Positions 53,201 through 58,717 of a stretch of 64,000 nucleotides of DNA are shown one piece after another; positions within the stretch are counted from its first letter, which is position 1, and each line of letters begins with the position of its first letter. The position numbers and the translations under genes were made by a program. The stretch comes from Caecitellus pseudoparvulus (lineage: Eukaryota; Bigyra: Bicosoecida): positions 124,001 to 188,000 of the forward strand of contig CBFFRQ010000017.1 of the NCBI GenBank assembly GCA_965644315.1, given 5' to 3'. The notes below the pieces were generated by a model that did no database searches, was not told the origin of the DNA, and was given only the letters and a program-made list of their open reading frames with translations.

Positions 53201-55408
53201 CAGCAGTGCGAGAGTCGGCTTGGGCCGTGTGGTGCATACGGCCCGCTGTGGGTGTGGGGACAGGAAGCCCGTGCCAGCGCGTCTGCTCCAAGTGTGCCGG
53301 GTGCAGACACATTCACCCGACCGGAGCAAATCCCAACTTCTGAATTGTCCTCTGCATTTGCAGTCATGCACGAGTTACGAGGGGGACTGGCAGACGAGCT
53401 GCAGGAAAGCCCACTGCACGCTGGGGACTTGCGCGGCCAGGCAGTCCCCCCACCCCCTCGCACCTTCATCAACTTCACCGACACAATGAGCGTGAAGGTA
53501 GCGGGCGCAGGGCTGGCCGTCCGGTTCATGAAGCTGTGGCAAGACGAGATGAAGGCCATTGCCGGGCAGGTCCTTGCTGCTCGAAATGGACGCAATCTGT
53601 GGATGGCGTCCTCCCTCGTCGCCCCCACAGCTTCCTGGATGAAGATGTCTGGTTCCGCGACTGGAGTGACAGTCATCATTCCCCAGAGCTGTGCAGACCC
53701 AACGTCTGAATTGGTGGTCACCTTCGATGCTGTGGCCGCCGCCAACCGTCTGGAAAAGCTGCCTTCTGGCGTGCATCCCTCGGCCAGGTACCCACAGCGC
53801 GTGAAAAGGCAGAGTATCAGCCCTGTAGAAGGTGCAGCAGGTCGGCGGGTGAGGGTGGTCATGGATGAAGCCGAGGCTAGCGCAAGTCAAGTGCTCATGG
53901 AGACGTTCGACGTGGTGCTGAACGGCATGGTGGTGGAGCTCCACTGCCTGCGCTTGGCAGATGCGGCAGTGACTGTGCAGCCACTGGGGCTCGCAGCCAG
54001 CATGCAGGTTAGTCTGTCCAACCCAGCAAGCATGGCTGAGCGCTTTGCTTCTGCTGTGGACACTGCTTTGGAGCTGACCGTGACGAGCTCAGCTGGGGCC
54101 AGCTTGATGATGTCGTCCATGCAAGGCATGTTGGCGCTTGTGAACACCAACTTGCGTGAGCAGAGCTGCCTGCTTCACATGCTCCCTCTGGTTGACTCCA
54201 ACGCTTTGGACAAGCACATTCAAGTGCTCATGCCGGGCGACGCGGCGCATGCACCCATTGCGGTGATTTCCCCGCCGCTGGCTCGCCGAGTCCAGCACGC
54301 TGTGCAGGGCACTCGTGCCACAAGCGTTCCTTGGGCAGAGAGTGCCGCAGCAGGGGCAAGTGTGCGCACGGCAGTGCCGCCCTCCACCCAGCAAGGTGAT
54401 CCAGATGTGGCGTTTGGCGCGGTGCACGTCCTTGACTTCTTGCCTTTTGCTGAGGAGCGCATTCCCCACCTGCCCGTGAGCAAAGTGGCGCCTCTGGCCT
54501 GGCAGCACGAGGTGCAGGCGGGGCTGCCGCGCACAGGACTGACTCACGCGACACAGACCGACTCCTTACAAGCGCCAGATGTAGGCCGCCCAGATTTTCG
54601 CGCCGTGCGCGAGGGCGCGGCGCTGGGAACCTGCGTGCAAGTGGTGAGGCCGCCAGTGTCCCGCGCCACCACCGCCTCCGGCTGCTCACAGGGTGTGTTC
54701 CGCGTCCTGCAGCATGAGCGGCGGGTGTCCCACGAGACCATTCTGAGGCAGTACCCCCGACCGTTCCCAGAAGAGTATGAGTGGGTGTGGGTGAGCCGTC
54801 CAGATGCCCCCGGTAAGCTCAGACTGGCTGCCGCGCTGCAGCAAGGTGACTACGTGTCGCCGTTTCACGGCCCACCTCCCGATGCCAAGCAGCCCCCCAG
54901 CCTGCCCCCGCTCCGGAGGCTGCTGTGGCAGCCCGAGCCACGTGTTGGTGGTGCTGGTACTGACCTGATATCCCCACTTTCGCGCCGCATGGATGCGGGC
55001 AGTCCGCAGTCAGGCGTGTCGGCTGACTCTCCCCACGATCAGGCCTTTTCCGCGCCACCCAGCGTGGATTTGCACGCCCCACTCCAAGCTCTCCTCCAAA
55101 GCGTCGCAGTGGACAGCAAGAAGGTGAACACCGCCGGTATCGAGGTGTCGTTTGAGTCGGTCCTGGACACTGCAGGTTTAGTGGTGGGGCGGGCGATTCA
55201 AGCGCTGCAGGCCGCTGGCGGGGACGGCCACGTCATCCAGCAGCTGGAGGCTGTCCAGCAAGCCATGGATGCTGCCACAAGCGCAGCTTCCGAGCAGCTG
55301 GAGGTGTCCGAGGACACAGCTGCCGACCTGGCGGCAAACAACGAAGCCATGGCTCGCATGCTGGCTCTGCGTCTGGAAGGTGGGAGGGGTCAACACGCCA
55401 AGCGATGA
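41291..55408 (+). CDS. VPS13: Giant VPS13/chorein-like bridge lipid-transfer protein
   Basis: One uninterrupted 14.1-kb frame encodes 4,705 residues. The N terminus has the chorein pattern: MDTVYGFVDRMFQAMDLRNP, then SRYLDLS, MRIRNITLRAEALEQFKLPI and SHVGSLDVRLP. About residues 180-220 contain TQRMTIRVHQVHIRYVD and TVTRPEAPFALGIVMQE, matching the second conserved VPS13 block. The family forms rod-like tubes that move phospholipids between membranes at contact sites. Beyond about residue 700 I see no clear VPS13 adaptor-binding (VAB), APT1 or ATG2 C-terminal signature. The middle is rich in beta-prone and low-complexity segments. Another bridge-protein subfamily (BLTP1, BLTP2 or BLTP3) cannot be excluded. 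It has no intron, unlike most neighbours. Two stops in a row (TGA TAA) are followed by AATGTA. Confidence 0.78.
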   Translation: MDTVYGFVDRMFQAMDLRNPLMKGVLYYLQSNPIISRYLDLSRATPDLALDRGEEAGEMRIRNITLRAEALEQFKLPITLLDSHVGSLDVRLPDSYFGTFTDLLLGGEGEALKTALVLNGINITIAPRDNLEGAVARGAGEKASEASGLTPSQRVDALMSAAQVDKLRRLGLDKDSEDEELTIRAVAVLTQRMTIRVHQVHIRYVDTVTRPEAPFALGIVMQEAQGGPLLDVVRAAAKAGDAAAAAVQAASPAHPGDAACQAFLDSPEWMAAMQPPQVGLADRLRTSQRKLATLQGLGVYLQQLPSQGAPTGPSGGPVEEDPLPPEFSFVNAALEDTPVRQRDWVLHPLSARAAYTVQAGQLFSRHCPPAQRAVVHIPRLALSMSEAQLHSACVVAAYLRNYRLHSKYSDCWESAQQVAAAMGIHRATFFPLAALWEHAKGRPEASLHRAKLYHASVSQVFARFLPQEVVRVASLRHSARGTARTTLAALVPAPLPAAPTAGHLHDWAEHMRAFLEAAEQGGGRQEGAVSLGSSSAAAAGAASGVGTPSTPASGQAFPSETSASPSRLLRRQASTKMLDEALQMDLAKCTAPPDVFATCMEAFRARVRRSLLARQRWAFAQRAVVGDLRRQGQRVRSKLASRLRRQGRGAASGVSGTHESARFHTLQAVTLGPSGLRLSMVEALWGPQYVAAFKLLFRRKLGQGGMLIDGVVLPSFSIIEVARPQPGEAHVKGTSPFITTPLPGEPAELPLSFRLEAGQLVACHRSAGQQGIPISVNASPTAFDGELLVTWVEDVPAKTLPPHKDKDLKWQPSTSSQLARSKAEDTINFLDRHLSAENLLRYRRVAHAELQLENFLLKFREHQRQELRRVAGQQSACFPSLSCAGSPRAAEPGEASASVDSAVSRERLTRLVAVPVYTGEAIRALQRSQDTLNRLQSSSSEPKSEERDRQAAIDDTLRRMHEAELSEPRSPAQLHPLSLYTHQLHTPSLDGEAFLQAVSQQRDGDCFAETLAALLPGGSGTPQVPGPAQRALLRAALRRAQIPLGFALTLPQPGLQPAPPAYGFISSLFLTQRPVLWASAASAQLPLPAPCSTSSQDSEKRGTVILRIQARDATEEQLHTARQVPVASNTWSGLAPGGACVGLASESSGLLTWMSEAVLAHEAWCEEPVLRSRLARCIVCPTQGLNSAHASLHTTGTAEVQHISFGRFREPPMAPSVPAHLDHVGHLPSEHLFAYASLLTEQDKQGLATLLPLTSLDDPALLDVDDKTLPWSYVLRHAHVRCTEASVSLSLSSRAGPSGGVAGGAMPTWRQAQAAPFLAARLLDAKLLVQQLKAQHLRGKVSVASIEVEQDASGLRMRHERPVWDALQTAVEQDGGSFASAVGRIKSTTAALGPSSPTEQLLATLFAIVDPPEASAVHSRPPWLLPRDTCQPCHNPPPSPWEGTSSLLSWLCAYIRFLLKPPCGEAPALTPAVLLTLWMSAHSTALPSAALPRTVLALEEACQVEPPTLFQHAPPTIRGSRPDSPFALFLHKRVLQRLLTGTPPAQDLRELQVGELSRAHQVAAWMRETVQHAHKEAIADFFSGCPSFDAILLDDEFVQYLFAYASSVAEHEEEAHDVVPPQALAPALRFWRDLMLLERGLKVHANAQLQPVCALLTSHQETVQYVKALFAGYVGGTAVSQTTQAHQPVTQPAKPSWSTWLWGTGVAAPRLSSAQGPMSTGHLTPLAAWLGKSEDGESALRSLSDHLWGSADEVRATTSSGPSALLGHQLVSEWCRPLHNLLRRLLDVHLLPRFVADTWHPEHGCFRQLEAAIAPGALLQGVARAKAGKLATACGALNSLHARQRPDILPGLMWGGARLRVQDDGGWKDAAQFLSLSVSGMASDPIPAVNLHFEHCKTGVPAEQYSGLSSPRTPAQESDMQRHELEILQEQLTELPRIEPLTSEFGLGRVLVEGAAAMLAWESQEGAASGVVAAEAPSSTTVFCHIDAEGTALSIRHRPDDDAPFKSLPLHHHCRVLLPAEVPVGAEQAAVGGGPASPAFAAILAWVTAFGQRGGFKSVPDGFLTRGLLFLSVPMHGAPRSSDVQCQVLQLPSESSRDAFHLAAKHSILSHLVQHARAEALSLSRGDVGHDLLQQLQPSLCAFEGETKSHLASCFNEDLPSVQGELSPSALDHGKVQVPSRSLLHTSADTLELALSPAEVPGLPSTARLNLAGALPCAECPPKQGFQTAHLSVGLIHICLHPAAAGSLLSEFLHARPYLAAAYVGHLSLLPPSSRQSDVALASSIQAMKQTRSLRREYRKRVLDCAMRSCVPQGVGQMHDRAAVKRDLLRQNYRRADNFIPEQEGHEVHHAASLEEGVSDARVSVWVAGLELALPATAARVPRGAPGTSREVDLDCTVVQSEVSPRPGWVHSLPALDVVMLRMSGVQAGTFTGAHVGAQIQRVDVSLVTLMDAACASAGRLGSVAQGAPNLDRWAPVMRAVSSCALRACLLQDTPLLSLRKGAGVQLYGVDESQVILGSIDVFAVPACAPELLGIRAAWQHLHHIWVEVEAASQQLQLRSGNTTHSGASGESMPPEPHGQSPWRLSVTLDACHLHLLARGAGPGCQAASGEGLTAECASSLICCTPECACLFTLGLLGSRALVELPSLAAPQHPMSLSGMAKALNHVHPPGFSPRKASSTALLSRMEVGGLVGVCFPGLLSGSGAEALHRQATPQKDMPYAPWDSDMKSVACMSHENNSPHLVVQCGSGKRRAGKAALLTLQQTTSSASAEGQCATCCTTQVGPVAQHHQPHHGRAATWAASKAAASALAALDEDSPTPDTPVDSVHPTEDVSVHLRAFSTDLPQHDVRRGVSIDINHVHVLPSAMLVQGMSTLVGSLQGCIRAQAAQRGEDGARELSFVRAWCTALMRMSSEEKRTEDEALGSRRSRQGATCALPLQVVTELLVVSGSVAGVHGRLTHDCAMLAGISCGQLSFRASKGSVVEDIVCVPLSGPVFESEQAQATVQRELLRLFDGKGSIQVHHTSRRSGAWRCVGAIDGDLSITLCRPELFMLAWTFSDGDTRDPLRRGGQWLPHMIPFSAYCHPLLAARFSRECASRPSDAVWSKAMLPAVSTALRGQSAVGLRPVHPARGWAAMPHPLLVPTDTESADPSHWWSGVPGGVVQLKVGDILLSASHASPESISDGLPAPREPLHHAWQDINAALTERAFSLEPELPLLLTDVEAVCGRVSVDVEQDISVLPWDVLSAVYASDGYGLGSSRAGDRATGWMWIRGFSSHMEHVAPVLAVTDGADVEAVMGPQLHPHAGFGGRRHAVKVTSLVVQPIPVSAESDEASATQQSPAQASTTVQALHMHTTADALAVRQVMHVGKLVPRVLAQLSQQMCSTGPCPDFVSWVRGDARQLDSVAARLDALTHESGRDRSASDTSIGERDHSGGGDSDAFTQIGTQPGSDSLWGAAAGSEASPTASLQGSVAEPETGKGGAPLESLEAETFVTLQAETLLVDVQCLASGVQRFWGAPPPLPVMRVAHDIHRSVAAGRPDLKGDQSPYFQDALDIWPCLEDNYRWCARADCSRLAWLHDFARGVVAPHTQVIMYNASAGCKLNPLRHQDVWKTSREAQRGSVSMMECELGTAAMFVGLVAPSPLLQPVLGLVPEHEAFTHLHAQRDNTAHLWPQEPAWRHGVPRAAVGGAVGALHEAAAGRWGDAVGTPCPPGMSPTRYIVYPHWWRPGSALPTHVYSLNSPHWWARALSKHAGASAWGREVLQALTDGDVHTLDSFQQQREEAGDTWQPPRSVAATAELAWAGHTAHRSTASLLRGSLQQQLHTLATGHQLHVHSSTGSGMWSPTPNLGGEAELLDTGMDSEEVQVGETFFALQVPVVTSSPFQVSMPREGGQPHHLAGVSPLAQLAVQAVRREQTRQFFLYMAPRLENCLQVTAIVPMDPWKSDVSEPTSSSLPPTLSRESAEWIQSWLQQCESRLGPCGAYGPLWVWGQEARASASAPSVPGADTFTRPEQIPTSELSSAFAVMHELRGGLADELQESPLHAGDLRGQAVPPPPRTFINFTDTMSVKVAGAGLAVRFMKLWQDEMKAIAGQVLAARNGRNLWMASSLVAPTASWMKMSGSATGVTVIIPQSCADPTSELVVTFDAVAAANRLEKLPSGVHPSARYPQRVKRQSISPVEGAAGRRVRVVMDEAEASASQVLMETFDVVLNGMVVELHCLRLADAAVTVQPLGLAASMQVSLSNPASMAERFASAVDTALELTVTSSAGASLMMSSMQGMLALVNTNLREQSCLLHMLPLVDSNALDKHIQVLMPGDAAHAPIAVISPPLARRVQHAVQGTRATSVPWAESAAAGASVRTAVPPSTQQGDPDVAFGAVHVLDFLPFAEERIPHLPVSKVAPLAWQHEVQAGLPRTGLTHATQTDSLQAPDVGRPDFRAVREGAALGTCVQVVRPPVSRATTASGCSQGVFRVLQHERRVSHETILRQYPRPFPEEYEWVWVSRPDAPGKLRLAAALQQGDYVSPFHGPPPDAKQPPSLPPLRRLLWQPEPRVGGAGTDLISPLSRRMDAGSPQSGVSADSPHDQAFSAPPSVDLHAPLQALLQSVAVDSKKVNTAGIEVSFESVLDTAGLVVGRAIQALQAAGGDGHVIQQLEAVQQAMDAATSAASEQLEVSEDTAADLAANNEAMARMLALRLEGGRGQHAKR

Positions 55409-55409
55409 T

Positions 55410-55415
55410 AATGTA
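55410..55415 (+). promoter_or_regulatory. Candidate 3'-end motif AATGTA of the VPS13-like gene
   Basis: AATGTA begins two bases after the first stop of the giant gene and is followed by CACTTTTCACG. It belongs to the recurrent set. Confidence 0.35.
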
Positions 55416-55562
55416 CACTTTTCACGTGCCCTGCGACCCCCTCCAACGTGGAGGCTCCCAGATGCCTCGGTATTTGACGTGATCGCCAGGCTGGGGCACC
55501 TGGACTGGCTTGTGCCGCTTGTGACACTTGAGCTTGGACTTGCGTTTCACACTGAAACGTCC

Positions 55563-56811
55563 ATGGCATCGCTGTGGAGCCACCTATCCCACATGGCCGC
55601 AGGGGTAGTGGAGGAGGACTCAGATGGAGACAGCGATCGAAGTCATGAGCATTTGCGCCCCAGTGCCATGGGCGCTCTCGAGGGCCTTCCTTTCGGCGAG
55701 AGTGGCATGTACGACAACGCTCAATGGTTGATCACTACTGTTTTTGTGCGCTCACCTGGCACCCCGCACTCTGCGTGTGCATCACAGAGCATCGCCGATG
55801 CATGGATCGCATGGCATGTCTGCGCATGATCCCTCTTCGCATACGACTGGTGGCATCTCTGCGGCTGCCTCCAGCCTCGTGTACACCCAGGCGCAGCCTT
55901 TGCATGCAGGGGCGCTACCCCAGCCCCACGAAGCAGAGCGTGGAGGAAGCTTGAAGCAGGAGAGGGACCGAGTGTGCAGGCTGGAAGGCATGGTGCGGGA
56001 GCTAAAGGAAGACAACCGTGACGCTGCCCACCACATCATGGCTCTTGAGTCAGAGTTGAGATCCCTGCGAGCGCAGGTGCACGCCGCCCAATCAGCAGGG
56101 GGCACGGACAGCCCGGAAGTTGCCCAAGTCGAACATTCACAAGCCGACACTACAGGGGAGCTCCGATCGCTGCAGCGGCAAGTTGAGGTGTGCCAGATGC
56201 GCGAGTCTCAGCTGGTGAAGGAAGTGCAGGCACTGCGTCGGTCGGAGGGGGTGCTGGCGGACATGGTCAAGCGCCTGCAAGCCCGCCTATCCGAGGCGCA
56301 CGCAGGCAGGGCACCGCCCACCACGCCATCCACGACACTGCCCACCAGTGCACTCCCCGGAGTCTCACAGCGTGGGCCTGGTGGAGAAGGTGTCAGTCTA
56401 CCGTCTGGTGCCGAAAGCGACAGGCAAGGTTGCCTGCTGAAAATTGCAGCGCTGCATGAAGAGATCAGGTTGCTCAAGTCAGAGTCGTCTCTCGGTGGCC
56501 TTGCCCAGCGAGAGGGGGAGGGTGAGAGCAGTGCGGCGGCTGCGTTTGTGCCGAAGAAGGCAGTGGCCACGCTGTGGTGCCGGAGTCACGATGCCAGCTT
56601 GCACCGCACTGAACGGCAGCGCTGCACAGAAATGCTGGCAGGGATGTTAGGCCTTTCCCAAGCGCAGCGTGAGCAAGTGGGCGCGGCCTTGCCATCGGTG
56701 TCACTGCTTCCGTTCATGGGCACCAGCAGCTCAAGTGCTCCAGCGGGCGACTTTGCTGGAGGCCTCATGGACCAATGGGTGGCCTTTTTAGATGACAAAA
56801 CCACCGATTGA
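55563..56811 (+). CDS. Small golgin with a GRAB-like C-terminal segment
   Basis: Exons 55563-55708 and 55788-56811 (79-bp intron) give 389 residues. The intron was placed by phase: the first exon ends in phase 2 at GGCAT and joins to AGCATCG. The N terminus (MASLWSHLSHMAAGVVEEDS) looks like a short amphipathic membrane-sensing helix, as in GMAP-210. A Ser/His/Pro-rich linker leads to coiled coil (about residues 110-250). The C terminus contains RTERQRCTEMLAGMLGLSQA, QREQVGAALP and LMDQWVAFLDD. This resembles the GRAB domain of Rud3/GMAP-210 golgins, which binds ARF1 (compare EMLQLLS..LGWT.EQREQ and a closing W..FL). The assignment is by motif only. An alternative start is the ATG at 55798, without exon 1. 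Confidence 0.62.
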
Positions 56812-57086
56812 GCAGCTAGATGCGCGTTGGCTTGTATTTGTGTGTGTTGGGGGGGGCAAGTCGTTGCACCAGGCATTATCCACCCAGCTTTGTTCCAGCC
56901 AAGCACGGGTGCCTCGCGAACATGCTTCCGCTGCAGTAGCCCGACGCATTTCCCAGAGCATGCCGTCAACTTAGAGTTTGGAAACATGAGACAGGAGCTG
57001 GATGCTCAGAGGCGTGTTTGGGGAGCTTTTTGCTTGCGAGGGAGCGAAGCGGGGGTGCACAGCAGAGCCCGGGAGCTGGGCTGGAT

Positions 57087-58591
57087 TCACTTGACTGTCA
57101 TGGCCAGGGAAGTCAGCATTGCCTTGTCCGTGCTTCGAAGCGAGTCCCCATGCGCCGCCATCATGTCTGCGACGACCTTGCGTCTGTACCTTGCTTGGAC
57201 CTGGGTCCAGGCCGCAGCCTCGGCTGCCAGCTCCTTGCGCTCTCGGTACGGCTGGAGTTTCAGCACTTGCTTTCGCTGTGCTTGTGCTGCAGCCTGGGCT
57301 TTGAGCTGACGAAAGTGGGCGGCTCGTGCGTTGGCCTTTTGTCGCTGCGCTTCGTCTAATTCTGCTTGCTTCGCTGCGGCAGTTGCAGCCATGCTGAGGC
57401 TCAGTTGGTGGTCCTGGGCGGCCTGCTCTTGCCGGGCGCGCTGCTGTCGCTGAATGATGGCTTGGTTGGATGCCTTGGCTTCCTGCAAGGCTGCCTCACG
57501 ACGCTTGGCCTTGTCTTTGCGCCGTGCGCGGGCTTGTAGCTCGGCCTGCTCTTGAAACAGCCGGTCTTGCAAGTCGTCCGCGAGTGTGCTGCGCGCCCGC
57601 CGCTTGTTGAAAGCCTCTACTTCCTTGAAGAATGCAGCGTCGGCCTGCTTCTTTGCCTGCACCCGTGCTTCTGCTGCACGTTCTTCTGCCATGGCCTTCT
57701 CAAGTGCCTGTGCCGCGAGGGCTGCGTCAAGGGCTGCCTCCGCCTCCACTGCTCGCTGCTTCTCCTCCCGCACGCGGTCGTTGAAGGAAGCGACAGCTGC
57801 CGCGTGGTCCAGTTGCTCCTGCTTCTGCTTGCGGCGTTTTTCAGCCTCCTCAGCAACCGCACGCACAGCCGCTCGTCGTTGTGCCTGTTCGAACTGGTAC
57901 TTCGCCTCTTCCTCAGCTTCCCTCGCCTCAGCACGCACAGCAAGCTGCTCTAGCAGCGCCCGCTTCGTGTCCAGGGCAGCTTGCTTCCGCCGGGCTTGCT
58001 TTTCTGACTCGGCGATTTCAGCCAGGGCAGCTCGCTGTGCGGTTTCAGCGTCCAGCATTGCTTCGTGTTGCCGCTCGTCCGCTGCCCGGCGCTGCTTGTC
58101 CTCAACCTGTCGCTGCCATGCAGCCATGGCCTCAGCACGCCCCCTCACTGACTGGAGAGTCTTGGCCAGGTCGCTCGTTGCAACTTGCGCTTCTGGGATG
58201 GGTTGGGAGTGGAAGCCGTGCAGCAGGGGCAGGGCCAAGCAAGCTGGCCTGCTGAGTGCTGCGTACCAAGTTTCCTCTCGAGGGCATCTTGCATCTCCCC
58301 GCCTGTTTTTCCTGATTTGGCAGCCGCCTTCAGCTTCTTTGCATCAAAATCACGCATCCAATGCACCTTTGCTGCTGCTGCATGCGCCCGCTCGGCCGTG
58401 CTTCGTCGGGAGGCGTTGGCTGAACCCTTTGATGCCTGCGGCGAGTCAAGTCAACGCGCGTGCGCAGTGTGACGCAGGGCGCCATGGCCGAGGGCACGAC
58501 GTACAATGTCCCGCATGCGCTGGAGCTCCGAGGCCTTGATGAGGCTCTGCCCTGCTCTGGGCAGGCGCTTGGCGCCACGCTGAGCGGGCAT
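57087..58591 (-). CDS. TPH-domain ciliary coiled-coil protein (CFAP210/CFAP53-like)
   Basis: Exons: 58591-58505, 58435-58267 and 58192-57087 (introns 69 and 74 bp), giving 453 residues. Almost the whole protein is a single charged helix rich in Ala, Glu, Arg and Gln, with repeated EERAAEARVQAKKQAD- and RRKDKAKRREAALQEAK-type blocks. This is typical of trichohyalin-plectin-homology proteins inside ciliary doublets. The N-terminal part has KRLPRAGQSLIKASELQRMR, followed by VHWMRDFDAKKLKAAAKSG, similar in layout to CFAP210 (CCDC173). CFAP53, CFAP45 or MNS1 are alternatives. An upstream in-frame ATG at 58702 exists, but it lies only 15 bases from the SRP72 stop, so 58591 was preferred. The presence of dynein-2 supports a flagellate. 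Confidence 0.62.
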
Positions 58592-58697
58592 CACAGCCAG
58601 GCGCGCTGCGGAAATTGCGTTGACTTGCTGTGCCCGCCACCTGGCACGAAGCACTTTGACTGGCGCTCTCGTGCAAGCCTGCAGGGGGTGCTGGCAT

Positions 58698-58703
58698 TGC
58701 ATT
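58698..58703 (-). promoter_or_regulatory. Candidate 3'-end motif AATGCA of SRP72
   Basis: On the minus strand GGCAATGCAATGCC lies 15 bases after the SRP72 TAG. It is one of the recurrent stop-proximal motifs. Confidence 0.38.
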
Positions 58704-58717
58704 GCCTCGGCGGGAAT

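Noticed and set aside
11902-56811. Functional gene cluster for membrane traffic (VPS41, SNARE, VPS13, golgin)
   Set aside because: Members are separated by unrelated metabolic and housekeeping genes on both strands, and eukaryotic genomes of this type seldom cluster such genes. Chance is the simpler explanation.
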